From contig NW_020170399.1 of NCBI RefSeq assembly GCF_000524195.1, positions 1,069,457 through 1,093,839 on the forward strand: 24,383 nucleotides of DNA, given 5' to 3'. This DNA is from Echinococcus granulosus (lineage: Eukaryota > Platyhelminthes > Cestoda > Cyclophyllidea > Taeniidae). A model generated the notes under the pieces. The model made no database searches, was not told the DNA's origin, and was given only the letters and a program-made list of their open reading frames with translations. Shown here piece by piece: positions 11,640 through 21,909 of the stretch; position 1 is the stretch's first letter; every line of letters begins with the position of its first letter. The position numbers and the translations under genes were made by a program.

Positions 11640-11880
11640 AGGAGTTGGAAGAAAGGCATAATTAAGGAAAGGTGAAGGAATGGTTAAGTTTACACATGTG
11701 TAGACAAAGATAGGGATGGAAGGATGAGTAATTGGAGAAAGAAATAAGAGAGTGGAGTGTGAATGTGAAGGGATTTGAAAAGGACCTTGGTAAATGGGTG
11801 GTTAGAAAGCGAAATGAATTGTAAAGTTAGATTTAATAGAAGGATGGATAAGGAGAGGGGTAGATGGTAGGCGAGAGTCA
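11640..11880 (-). repeat. GGAT/ATCC-type degenerate repeat, inverted copy
   Basis: The plus strand is strongly purine-rich with repeated GGAT, GGATG and GGAAGG words. Its reverse complement resembles the ATCC-rich blocks at 16567-16870 and 24195-24383. The pyrimidine strand yields a long Leu/Ser/His-rich open frame (11690-11962) that I treat as a repeat artefact. Confidence 0.5.
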
Positions 11881-11962
11881 ACTCTACGATAATGAAAAGC
11901 ACATTTTTTTCTTCTACCGCTTCTAACCTGTGCAGAGAAGTGTAGAGTACGCCACCACCCAA

Positions 11963-12703
11963 CTAGTGGGGTGACGCAAGTTTTATAAATGAATTACCAC
12001 ACAAGTTTTCTACTGACGTCCTTACATTGCCTTGCTGTAGAAAGCGCAACAAATTCTCGCATTTTTTTTCTAGTGTGGTACAATGCACATTTAGGTGGTA
12101 GGTAACGGTTGTAGTGAATACGGGTTTAGCAATTCAGGCGGAGTGACTTAAAACTTTGACTTAGTTAGCCACCACTCATTTGGTAATTAATAAGACAGGT
12201 AGTCAAAAAATCCTCCCTTATGGATGGGTTTTCACTTGACCACATATAGCCAACTGAAGCCTACCTATGAGGTAGAAATTCGCAAGCCGAGTGAACCACC
12301 TCGGTAGGTGGATTGTGAGAATTTAAGGCCACAGTCGACTGATTGCACCAGTACAAAAACACCGAGATGGCAACTTCGTTCCATGTATTTTTTTCGACTG
12401 CCGATTCAGGTAGGGGGGCCACCTCTGGGTATCTGTGCGCCATCATTCTTCCAAAGGTCATTTGGTGGGTGGTAAAACTGAGGTGCCGCCAGCAAATTCC
12501 CAACTTGATGCAAAAGATTTATAGCAATTTGCGGCACCAGAGTAGGAATATTAAATCAAAAGTAGAGCCAAAATTGTGAGTAGTTGTTTTACCTTTGATT
12601 TTTGGCAAAAAGAGTCTCATACTACAGCTGCTTTAAGATGTTACGCTTATGAATCTCAATTCCAATTTCGCACATAAGTAAAATTACTTTTATTAACTTA
12701 CAG
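11963..12703. other. No gene recognised
   Basis: Short overlapping open frames on both strands at 12261-12579 have no features. A 6-bp perfect hairpin (CCACCT CGGT AGGTGG) lies at about 12296-12311. Confidence 0.5.
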
Positions 12704-13599
12704 AAAGTTGGTTAATTTGACCTAAGAAAGTAGGATGACCTGCACAAGTCCCTCCATCCAACCAATCGGAATGGCTTTGATCCCATAGATCGATCGCATT
12801 TATCCAATCAGCATAGGTGACGGTGCAGACAAAAAATATGGCCTATTTTATAAAGCCTAGAGATGCTTACCTTGTACATTTTCCGATTAACATTATAAAT
12901 CACCGCCTGCATACGCGGTAGTCCCTTCCATTTACTTGAATCTAACCCTATTCAAAGTACTACCTGTAGTCACGTGACATTTTGAAGCATTTGAAGATGC
13001 CTTCCAAATGATAATTTATTATGGGTCTTTCTTAAAAGAGAAAATAATATTACACCGTCTTCACTAAACTCTCGTAGAATTGCCTATCATGGCACTTCAC
13101 TTCACTCATTAACACAGCACGTCATAGAGGCCAATTTTATTTTGACCTAAATTAAGCTCAATGTGGACATTCTCTTCCCCATTTTATCTAAAATCTCGTC
13201 AAGTGAGCTGTCCGCACCACCCCTATCATTCATCCACAAATCCACTCACTTAACCATTAATGCAGGGAGCTATCCAAACACAGTCTCGTGGAGCACGAGA
13301 TCTGACGGCCCTGATAAACCCGAATACATTCATCCACAGTTAGTGAATAATGGGGGGGGGGGGATTTGTGTTCCATCGTCTTCAAATGCATTGCATCTAC
13401 TGAAACACTCGGAAGTGAAGCAAACGCCAACCCCCTGCACACCTAAACTATTAAATAGAACAGAGTAACTCATAAAACTAGACAATTCTTGATTATGAGA
13501 AAAATAGTGGGTGGTTGTTGGTGTAAAAGAGGGATTAGAAGTAAATAGACGGGGTTCTGTTAATATTTGCTGGGATCTTCTGCAGCCGGCCTCATTTGT
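12704..13599 (-). repeat. 3' flank of tandem unit B (duplicated non-coding block)
   Basis: Colinear with 16957-17887. Shared blocks, in order: AAAGTTGGTTAATTTGAC against AAAGGTTGGTAAATTTGAC; CTTCCAAATGATAATTTATT against CTTCCAAAAGGTAGTTTATC, both followed by GGGTCTT; AGAGGCCAATTTTATT against ACAGGCCAATTTTATT; and ACGAGATCTGA in both. It contains a run of 12 G at 13352-13363. The block extends the duplication well past the coding exons. The 101-codon open frame 13163-13468 lies inside and is not supported. Confidence 0.7.
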
Positions 13600-14010
13600 T
13601 TACAAGCAAATCGTGAGCATCACAATTACGATGAGTGCGGCCTAAAATGTAAATAAGGAGGGTTTCACAAACAGTTCCCAAATCACCCTATTTACTGACA
13701 GGACAGAGCATGGCACTGAAACTCACCTGCAATAGAATAGCGGCAATGGAGATGTACATAAAAGTCATCATATTGTCTGAGGTGAATTTGACAATTTTGT
13801 CTCTACATCCTGACACATTAGCAGCTTGGGCTGCCTTAGAATCACACGAAACGGTCGTCATATTGCAGCATTGCAGAGGTAGAGATTTGTTCAGCTTGTC
13901 TGCAGAGATGGAGAAAGAGCAAATGAGCACAAGACCGTAAGAGAAGTGGTAAAATATTTCTTAAACGTACCAAAATCGCCGTAGCCATCCATGCCGCAGC
14001 AAATTGAATC
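13600..14010 (-). CDS. Tetraspanin paralogue B, 5' part lost in assembly gap
   Basis: Visible exons, in coding order: 13971-14010 (incomplete, runs into the N gap), 13727-13899 and 13600-13641. Introns are 71 and 85 bases, with GT-AG ends and phases 1 and 0, as in gene A. The partial exon encodes ICCGMDGYGDF with the CCG motif. The middle exon is exactly 173 bases, as in A, with QCC, a Cys in SCDSK, GC, then TM4. The last exon is 42 bases, as in A, and ends VICL-type (TICL) then TAA. Six large-loop cysteines are kept, but the second CCG of A is CCN here. Sequons NKS, NMT and NVS suggest a glycosylated loop, unlike A in this part. The visible exons have no stop or frameshift, so the copy looks functional. 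Exons 1-4 and the start of exon 5 are expected inside the gap at 14011-14110. Confidence 0.85.
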
Positions 14011-14110
14011 NNNNNNNNNNNNNNNNNNNNNNNNNNNNNNNNNNNNNNNNNNNNNNNNNNNNNNNNNNNNNNNNNNNNNNNNNNNNNNNNNNNNNNNNNN
14101 NNNNNNNNNN
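14011..14110. other. Assembly gap (100 N) inside tetraspanin B
   Basis: Exactly 100 N, the usual placeholder for a gap of unknown size. The left side aligns with gene A at 18300 and the right side with about 19283, so the equivalent stretch in unit A is about 980 bases. The true missing sequence is probably near 1 kb. Confidence 0.95.
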
Positions 14111-14240
14111 TTAATTTAAATTCAGCTCAACCTCACCGCGAGCCAATGATATTCGCGTTCCCACGGTGATTGTGCACATAACTGGCCGTGACGAGGCCAA
14201 TAGCAGTGGAGAAATGGGTAGCTGAAAATATCATTGGTTA
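14111..14240 (-). promoter_or_regulatory. Conserved CCAAT-rich upstream block of tetraspanin B
   Basis: Nearly the same as 19281-19412 upstream of gene A. CCAAT/ATTGG motifs lie at 14143-14147, 14197-14201 and 14233-14237. The long shared core includes AGCCAATGATATTCGC, CCACGGTGATTGTGCAC and ACTGGCCGTGA. Conservation is much stronger here than in the flanks further out, which suggests selection on a promoter. NF-Y is the expected CCAAT binder. Assignment to gene B relies on the gap holding its start. Confidence 0.55.
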
Positions 14241-15359
14241 ACTCTCTGATTTACACCCATTTGGCAACCCAATCTCAGTTTTCCACTAGGTGCACGTTTG
14301 TGTGGGATGGATGACCTGTCATTCATGTGATTACATCATATGGTACTGAGTTGCAGATTTTTTGCACAATTTGTGCTTCGTGTCGTGGGTAGGAAACTCT
14401 CTTTCCTTTGCTCAGTGTGCTTTGCTGTCAAATCAACCAAACCTTCCCATTCTGCTTGTGTTTAGTGAAAATATTCGAAGTACCCTTTAAAAAAGTATTT
14501 CCTCGCAAGTAAGACAGATAAAATTTCTTGCCTGCCTTCTTCTTTAACACATGAAACACTTATTAGAAAGGGATAAAACCTAGAGATGTTACATCGAAAG
14601 TGCAGTCTCCCCTGGGTGGCCCGTAGAAGTTGCTCTGATGAGATAACTTTTGTGTGTATGGACAGGATCCAGTCAGAAGAGGATCTGTGGTTTGGTGAAC
14701 AAATCCGCCACGTAAGATCAGTAGGTTGATGAGGAAAATTAGGGGTAGAGCGGTTTACTTCCTATTAGTTTCACCATTCGTTCACCACCCATCCATTTCC
14801 CGGTTGCAAACTAATGCCTATTTATGCACACGGAATGCGACTCTGTCCAGCTAGCCAAGCTGAGAATTGGAGTAGTCCATGAAGAGCTACTTAATCCACT
14901 TGTCTATGTTTACCAACGAGGATGAGTTAGCAAGCGTGTACTGCGCGTGCTTGCGTTCCAGCTGGTGGTCAGTCTTTTGACCAACCTTGGCCTTACTACC
15001 CCACATAAAATGGGCCCAAACTCGGTAGGTGACAAAGAGAAGGAAATAAACAGGTGCAAGGCCAGGTTCCTTTTCTTAGAATACACCCATTCCCATCCCC
15101 TCCTTTTGTTGAAGCAAAATCAGCGGCCACATTTTTAAGGTCAACAGGAAGTCGGTGCGCGCTGCGCATTCGGCTACACGAATGATCTCTGTGTGCACAT
15201 GATGGATCTTCTTTCATATTAGGCTGTAAAATAGAGTCTACAGGCAGGAATGGCGTCTAAAAATGTGTTTAGTAGTAGGTGGAGTAAAACATGGAGGTGC
15301 TGATTCTAAAGGTGCATGGCAGACGTAGTTGTTTGCAGTGCCTCACCCACCTTGATGGA
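14241..15359. other. No gene recognised; spacer of tandem unit B
   Basis: Partial matches to 19431-20450 exist. For example CCTTACTACCCCACATAAAA at about 14990 corresponds to GCCACTCCCCATAAAA at about 20170. Open frames 14947-15138 and 14996-15217 have no supporting features. Confidence 0.45.
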
Positions 15360-15500
15360 AGATGGCTTCGTCACGTTTGCACAAACCTCACCACCGACTA
15401 ACTGATTATGTGTCAACCAATATTCGCTCACTTAGACGTCAGCGTCTGCCTGAAATCTTGACCAGAGTTCCGGAACCCTTTCTACTGAGGTGTGTTAGGC
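15360..15500 (+). repeat. Duplicated intergenic block, unit B side
   Basis: Matches 20450-20560: CCACCGACTAACTGATTATG against CCACCGATCATCCGATTATG, both followed by TGTCAACCA, then a GACGTCAG/GAGGTCAG word, CTGAAATC/CCGAAACC and CAGARTTCC. The plus frame just before it reads RWLRHV, slightly like the tail of some non-LTR retrotransposon proteins, but in-frame stops follow. It may be a retroelement relic copied along with the unit. Confidence 0.45.
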
Positions 15501-15899
15501 CATGGTACCACGGCTGTAGTGAACAAACTAGGCAGTATTGGTATTAACAACTGGAGAGATGATTGACTCTCTGCCATGGAATCATTCGTTGACGTTCCAT
15601 ACTTCGTTTGAAAAGATTTCATCCATCAACAGTCGCCTCCTTCACTCGTCACTTCATTCCTGCTCGTTTAAATATACTGACAAGCCTCTCCGCGTTGATT
15701 TAGATGAAAGCGAAATGGAGAGTAGACAAATGTTTTTAATGGCATTTTGACAACAGGTTTCATGGCAATTGTGCACAGTGAAAAAAACTATAATCACCGC
15801 CTCCAGTAGCCCATGTAGGCTGACTATATGGCTCAGCAGTTGTAGTTTCTTGGTAGGTGTAGAAAAGAACAAGGGACTCCTCTCTGGCGACTTTGAAGG

Positions 15900-16566
15900 T
15901 CATCTGCCAAAATGGGTAAGGGCGGTCATTGAGTAATATGTGCTGGACGCATGTAGACCACAGGAGTTGTCTGGAGTGTTTCAGTTATCCATTCTGTACA
16001 CCAGTGGCCGTTCTACTGTCCAGATTGACCCGTGATTGCTATTGTACGGGTTATCGGGACGTTTAATCCTTTAATCAATTGTGCTATAATCCTCTCAAAT
16101 CATAATATAAAGGCACTATGTCATGAGCAATGTCATCTATTTGAAACAAGATAAATTCTGGTGGGTAAACGGAGAGAGTCGGAGCCTCTCCTGTAGGCTA
16201 ACAACCCCATTAGCCTGAGCAGTGGGATGAATACATGGATGAGAAAATTGATGCTGAGGTGGTGCTTCAGGGTTAGACGCATCCACGATCTAAATACCAC
16301 ATCACACACCGCATAAACTGATGATTGTGGGCTCAAGATTGCATCACATCAAACTTCTAGGTAGAGTAATCAGTAGACAAGTCGTCAACGTATGTGCTAT
16401 TTTTGGCTGATGTGTATGAGAACGCGGGGTTGGACGGCGTGCGCGTATGTGATGGCTATCAGAGTTAGGAGTGAAGAAAGCAGGCAAAGGAAGAAATCCA
16501 TGTTAGATCATTTGGTCACGCAAGAAATATTTCATTATTTACGGTCTATGTACAAAATCAGTCAAA
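15900..16566. other. No gene recognised
   Basis: No exon chain, RNA gene or clear repeat seen. The open frame starting at 16392 enters the ATCC-rich repeat that follows and is judged spurious. Confidence 0.45.
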
Positions 16567-16870
16567 CAGAAGTGGCAGGACAAGTCACAAGACACCTTCG
16601 GCATCACGTATCCATCCTGTATCCACTTATCCTTCTCTTTACTCTCCCAATCATTCGGCCATCCAGGATATCTATCGCATCCTGCATCCATGCCCATACC
16701 CCTTATTCAACACTTCTACTCATCTCAATTCATCCATACACCAATCCAACTTTCCATTCGTCTAATTATCCACCCAACTCCTTGTCGCCTGTAAACCCAT
16801 ATTTACATATATTCTTTCTAGTACTTTGTAAAGGAGATCCCTATTCTTCCACTTTCTCCAAATCCGAATA
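16567..16870 (+). repeat. ATCC-rich degenerate repeat, copy 2
   Basis: Begins with CAGAAGTGGCAGGACAAG and a CATCACGTATCCATCC junction, then about 250 bases of degenerate ATCC/CATCC/CACCC words. The block at 24199-24383 begins with CAGAAGTGGCGGGCCGAG and CATCACATATCCATCC, so both share a leader and a repeat body. A reverse-oriented block is at 11640-11880. The open frame 16392-16871 (159 codons) is a by-product of low stop density in the pyrimidine strand. Confidence 0.6.
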
Positions 16871-16956
16871 AAACTTCCCAGCAAAATCCTTTTAACCGAA
16901 TGCACAATTCTTATTTGTGACCAAAGCAACTTTCAGTAGAAGGTTGTTATCTCTTT

Positions 16957-17887
16957 AAAGGTTGGTAAATTTGACTAAAAGCAGCAGAATGAATAGTACA
17001 AGCTCTTAAGACTAACCAAATTAAATGGTGTCCACCTCGTGGATCTATCTCACCTATCCATTTAATCAGTGCTAACAGTTTATGAAATGTCCGTCCATTC
17101 TACAAAGCCAATGGAACTGCCACTCCAATCCATTTTGAAGTATACCTTTAAGCTGGCGTTAGCACACACAATGGTCACTCCCATCTACTTCACTCTGAAG
17201 CGATTTGAAGTAACAGTGGCAGTTGTTAGTATGTAAGATGGTGCGTCACCTGGCATGTTGTAGCAAGAAAAAATGTCTTCCAAAAGGTAGTTTATCGTGG
17301 GTCTTACTTGGATGAGAGTGGACTAACCCTCTACGTTTACTAAGCTCCTACGGTAACAAATTCCGTGTGCCTAACCTCCCACCATCACCCATCAACGCAC
17401 CTCCTCGTACAGGCCAATTTTATTCAAACTTAGGCCAACTCATTTCATAACTTCTTCTTCTCATCCATCCACATCCTCGTTGAGTGGGTGCTGCCCGCCA
17501 CCTTTGTTCAATGAGGCAACTGACAGTCTCACTCCTCATCCACACACCTCCCTACCTGCAATTTCAGCAATCTGCTGTGAAGCAGTCCCTTGCAATACGA
17601 GATCTGATAGCTCTCAATGTAGTTAACATCAATGAGTGGATTATGATGCAGTTTGGTGACCTATCATCTCCAACCAGAGTGGGACGAATGAACAATTCAA
17701 AGGCGAAGAAAACACAAACTCATACGTTTAACGTGTCTTCTGGTTGTCACAAGGCAACTCGAAAACGAATAAGATCTTTGCTTTATTTAGAAAAATTAAA
17801 CGGTTGTGGATGTAGAAAAGGGGTAGCATGTAAGTAATGGGGATTCTAATAACAGTCATTTCGGTGTGTTTTGACGCCACAATTTCT
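16957..17887 (-). repeat. 3' flank of tandem unit A (duplicated non-coding block)
   Basis: Colinear with 12704-13599 and, more weakly, with 21480-21909. It includes the 3' UTR of gene A. The 117-codon open frame at 17484-17837 on the plus strand lies within this non-coding duplicate and has no counterpart frame in unit B. Confidence 0.65.
17782..17787 (-). terminator. Putative poly(A) signal of tetraspanin A
   Basis: AATAAA on the minus strand, 100 bases beyond the TGA at 17888-17890. The distance fits a short 3' UTR. Confidence 0.4.
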
Positions 17888-19130
17888 TCACAAGCAAATC
17901 ACCAGCATCACAATTACGATGAGAGCGGCCTGCAATGTAGATGTAGAGTGTGTAAGTAAATTGCCTTCACTTCAAGTTATTTAGTAGTGGTAACAAAGGA
18001 CGGATTTGGGACTCACCTGAAACAGAATCGCGCCAATGGAAACATACATTAAAATCTTCATATTATCTGTGGTAAATTGGACAATTTTTTTTTCGCATCC
18101 CTTCACCTTAGCAGTTGCTGCTGCTTTAGAATCACAATTCCCAGAAGCCGTACCGCAACACTGTGGTGGCAAATTGGTGGCTAAATTAGCTAAAAGAATG
18201 GCAAAGCCATAAATAGGTATAAAATCCTGAGCAGAGGTAGCAAAATTTTCTTGAACTTACGGAAATCCTTGTATCCATTCATGCCGCAGCAGAACGGCTC
18301 TTCCAGCTGTAAAGTAAAGAAATATTTTAGGCATTTAGATAGTCATTTTACTCGAAATAGGGAATTAACACTTTTTTAATTCATACCCCCATTAACAAAT
18401 TCCAGACAGCTTTTGACATGCTGCCTTTGGCGTCTTGCTCGCCGTATGACTCGAGAAGCGTTTCCAATGAACTGACAAGCCAACCACTAGTTCTGTTGGG
18501 ATCGGAGAAGATTACTGCCACAGCGATTATTTGTACAACGAGTAGAATAATCAGAATGACGGCGTACTGGTAGGAAAAGAGGACAACATTTGCTATTATT
18601 TTAATCACTTCACTTTTTACTAATTCATCTCGCCGAAGTCTACTCACAATCTTCAGTAGTATACCGCATCCACAGCACGAAGCAATGCATCCGATTAGAC
18701 AGAGTGCTGCTAGCGCCAATCCAACCACAATGAGAACTATGGCGATGCCACCTGCAGGAGACAATTTGTTAGTGGTGCATGGCAATTCAAAAGTACTGAA
18801 GAATATCAATGTGGCAAAGTATTATTTATGCTATCACCTACCTGCGTTTTCAATGATGAAGTTTGCAAACCGCTCGAGATCCTCATTGTTTGAACTTGAA
18901 TCATGCTGGAAAATCTTTTCCAAAATCTTTTGAACAAAGCTTTTTGAAGATTTCAAAATAATACCAAACACTGCAACGGCCAAGAATGCCACCTAAGTTA
19001 AAAAAAGCATTGAGCACTGCTTTCACGAAACACAATATAACTATCGCATTCTTATCACATCACTTACGCAAAGGACGGTATTGAAGATTTGAAGGACGAG
19101 CTTCAAGCCACAGGAAATAACACAGCCCAT
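17888..19130 (-). CDS. Tetraspanin A, intact (seven exons)
   Basis: Exons in coding order: 19068-19130, 18842-18992, 18648-18751, 18387-18566, 18261-18306, 18017-18189 and 17888-17929, giving 252 aa. Introns are 71-90 bases, all GT-AG, phases 0,1,0,0,1,0. The start is MGC, with Cys3 and Cys7 as likely palmitoylation sites. TM1 is about 11-34, TM2 about 72-98 with a Cys-rich end, TM3 107-126, and TM4 about 227-251, ending ICL. The large loop (about 127-225) has CCG at 172-174, CCG at 192-194 and Cys 200 and 213, six cysteines forming the standard disulfide set, plus an NRT sequon just after TM3. Length is typical for the family. The role is inferred: a four-pass microdomain organiser, probably at the tegument. 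It is the best-preserved copy of the array and has the CCAAT-rich block about 150-300 bases upstream of its ATG. Intron 3 (18567-18647, 81 bases) has no stop in frame, so its retention would add 27 residues between TM2 and TM3. Confidence 0.93.
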
Positions 19131-19280
19131 ACTGAAGAGGGAGAGGTAAAAGGATAGGAGTGCGTGAACGAGGAGCAATAAAATCGCATTATCATTTTGG
19201 TTGGAGCGAAACAGATAAAAAACTCACCTTCGTCGACTCACTGGATTAGCCTATGAAGTATGAACTAGAGGTTCATGAGG

Positions 19281-19430
19281 GCTAAATTTAAATTCAACTC
19301 TACCTCGTCTCAAGCCAATGATATTCGCATTCCCACGGTGATTGTGCACTTTACTGGCCGTGAAGTGCCCAATCGGAGTGGAGAAATGGGTGCTTCTGAA
19401 TGCGATTGGTTGTAAGGCTGATTAGCCAAT
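19281..19430 (-). promoter_or_regulatory. Conserved CCAAT-rich upstream block of tetraspanin A
   Basis: CCAAT/ATTGG motifs at 19315-19319, 19369-19373, 19405-19409 and 19426-19430, within 150-300 bases upstream of the ATG at 19130. The first three have counterparts at the same relative places in 14111-14240. A core of GCCAATGATATTCGC followed by TCCCACGGTGATTGTGCAC is almost unchanged. No clear TATA box is seen, so a CCAAT-driven, NF-Y-type promoter is proposed. Confidence 0.6.
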
Positions 19431-20449
19431 TGCTTCTTCTGTAGGTGTCACTAGCTTATTCAATATTTGCTATTTAGAGAACATTGTTAAGTTGGTTGAA
19501 AGGTCTACCTCTCATGTGATTATACCACTCTTTGTCAAGTTGGAGGAATTGCAGCAATTAGCAGGTTGTGTAGTTGTCTAGCAACTCTCTCCAATTTGCT
19601 TAGTCCGCATTCAGTGATATTGTACGACAAAACCATTTGAAAGGTGTTGCATCACCAATTCGAAATATATCATTTTTTTAGATTTCTTTCCTCTGGATCA
19701 TTCACGCACGATGATGGATATACATGGCATCTTGGGACCGGTATCATTGGTTAGTGAGCTTGTCATGTAAATTGCACACATGTGATCCCTCTTAGGCATC
19801 TTGACAGGATGTTGTCAGATAGGATCCTATTTTCCCCTTATCAAATCTTTTATGGAGCAGGGAGGGGGTAAATTCTTCTACGTGGAATGCTACATAAGTC
19901 CGCTAAGTTAATGAAGGAATTCGTAATAGGATGATTTTTATTCTGTCATTTCAACACTTATCCATCCCTTCATGTCGGATCCATTCTTCTATCCGTTTAA
20001 CTCTGTTATAAATTGCTTCCAATCCATGCACGTAGCTTGTCAGGCTCACAAATGTAGCGATGCACAGACTACTCTTTGTCTGGCGGTTATACTCAAAAGT
20101 GTACCCCACTTCACAATGATTCCCTGCCTCGTTTTTCAGTGTTTGACTAACTTCGGTCTTATAGTGCTTGCCACTCCCCATAAAATACAGCTAAAAGCAG
20201 CAACGGACAATTGAAAGGAACGAAGTAAGAGCCGGACATCGCAGAAAATCCACAAGTATTCCCGAGAACGCTAGCTCCACGGAATTAAAATGAGTAACAA
20301 ATTTGGGGATGCAGCCATCCCCGGCTACTCTCATCGCTGAATAATGATTGGTAGCCACAATTTAGGAGGTCTGCACGGTTAGATGGCAATGGAGCCTCAT
20401 TTTAAGTGATCATTCTGAAGTGGATGTTGCATGGCTTTCCAACATTTCA
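19431..20449. other. No gene recognised; spacer of tandem unit A
   Basis: Holds patchy matches to 14241-15359. A minus-strand open frame of 76 codons (19951-20181) ends with a charged, helix-like stretch (NRVKRIEEWIRHEGMDKC), but it has no splice partner, and the matching place in unit B is not open in a comparable frame. Confidence 0.45.
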
Positions 20450-20560
20450 TAACTCTTTCCACCGATCATCCGATTATGTGTCAACCAGTAACAGCGGACG
20501 ACGTTGAGGTCAGTGCCTACCCGAAACCCTAAACAGAATTCCAGTACACCTTCCACAGAG
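20450..20560 (+). repeat. Duplicated intergenic block, unit A side
   Basis: Partner of 15360-15500 (see there). Both lie on the upstream side of a tetraspanin copy, consistent with being part of the tandem unit and not an independent insertion. Confidence 0.45.
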
Positions 20561-21479
20561 GCGTCTATTGCTACTTGACCATCGTTGCGGTGATCGCCTC
20601 GCCATAGCAACTCTACAGGCGATTAACTCTTCGTTGAGGAATAATTCAGTGTGGTGCAGCGCTTCATTCGAAACGTAATTTGAATATCGGTAGTCGCATC
20701 CTTCCCTTGTCATCTCATTGCTGGTCATGGAAATTGTGCTATGAGAACCTGTCCCTAGACTCTGCACACTATTAGTAAGTTCTGATTAACTCTTCGAGGA
20801 GCTCAAGTTGACTAGCGCTACGGAGCAGCACTTCTTACATCTTGGTAGCCATGGATGAGACCGAAATTACAATCTCTGCTGGTTTTGAATTGCACCTATC
20901 GAGACGAGGTAAGAGAGAGAGAGGAGGCAGTGAGCGATGCAAGGATACAGAGAGCTAAATTTGGCCAAGGGGGCTTGAGATGATTGCCATCTTTAATCGA
21001 TGACGACTTTTTTCATACCTTTTTTGTCAATAAAATCAAGTGTCATATTGCTTTCGATCATAGTGGAAGATCTCTATTCCATTGGTGATGTCATATATTG
21101 AAGTGGGGGCAAATTCGGGTGGTTTTACAAAGCCGGGGTGGATGAATGGATGGATGGCAGTGGAAAGCCTTTATTGTTAATAAGGAAGAATGACATACAC
21201 AAGACCATTCACTCTATTATCTGGATTGATACCTGCTCATCCTTCCAAGTATCAATGTCGACAGTCGTAATTAGCCTATCTTTTGAGACAAACAGATCTT
21301 TTAAACTCACATATTCCCAAGTCCAGTTTTTATGGTCACCAAAGCACGCACCTTGGTGCCGTCCACGTATATAAAACTCATGCGATCCATAGTAACGTAG
21401 ACAAATTAGAAAGTGGTACAAAGTCATCCAAATCGCAGTTTGTTACAGGTCCTACTTAAAAGAGGAAACAGCTTCCTTT
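20561..21479. other. No gene recognised
   Basis: Short open frames only. A small GATGGATG cluster occurs near 21140-21155 and a GA-rich stretch near 20909-20930. No element ends were identified. Confidence 0.45.
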
Positions 21480-21909
21480 TTAACTCACTGACTGCATGTA
21501 AATAGACCTCAAGTTGCCCAAATCGCCAAACAAACCTATCAACAACACCAGTCAATACACCCCGTCATAGATTCCACGTTGATTAAACCCAACTCAACTA
21601 ACACAGTCAGTACTCATCCACACACCCATTTACCTAATTATTGAGGAAAACTGAACACGATCCTGCAGAATACAAGTCCTGATAACCCTGATGGCAGTAA
21701 AATGACGTCAACTAAAACAAGTAGGAGGTAAATGCAGCTTTGGGCCACATCTACTCTAAACCGATTGTTTAGAAATAGATTTTTAAAATATCACACATCA
21801 ACACGATGCAAAAGGGGTGGGTGATAGTGTGTGTGAAATGAAGGTCAAAGAAGGGAAATGTTTGTTCATTTGTGGGCTCTCTCGATCATCTGCTACCTCC
21901 ACTATTTGT
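21480..21909 (-). repeat. 3' flank of tandem unit C (diverged copy)
   Basis: Weakly colinear with the 3' flanks of units A and B. ACTCATCCACACACC at about 21610 matches ACTCCTCATCCACACACC at about 17530 of A, and an ACAAGTCCTGATA word stands where A and B have ACGAGATCTGA. The ATTTGTTTACAAGCAAAT next to the stop codon is identical in C and B. Confidence 0.5.

Noticed and set aside
11690..11962. 90-codon minus-strand frame with hydrophobic look
   Set aside because: It lies in the reverse copy of the ATCC-type repeat. The Leu/Ser bias follows from base composition.
14634..14660. CTGATGAG word suggesting a hammerhead ribozyme, known in flatworm repeats
   Set aside because: No following GAAA core and no flanking stems. 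The CTGATGA near 16319 fails likewise.
16392..16871. Longest open frame of the window (159 codons, plus)
   Set aside because: Most of it is the ATCC-rich repeat, whose pyrimidine strand rarely makes stops. Composition is His/Ser/Pro/Leu-rich with no domain, and the related block at 24199 does not keep it.
17484..17837. 117-codon plus-strand frame
   Set aside because: It lies opposite the 3' flank of tetraspanin A, in duplicated DNA. The matching part of unit B does not preserve the frame.
19951..20181. 76-codon minus-strand frame with a charged helix-like end
   Set aside because: No splice partner or family resemblance, and the counterpart region in unit B is not comparably open.
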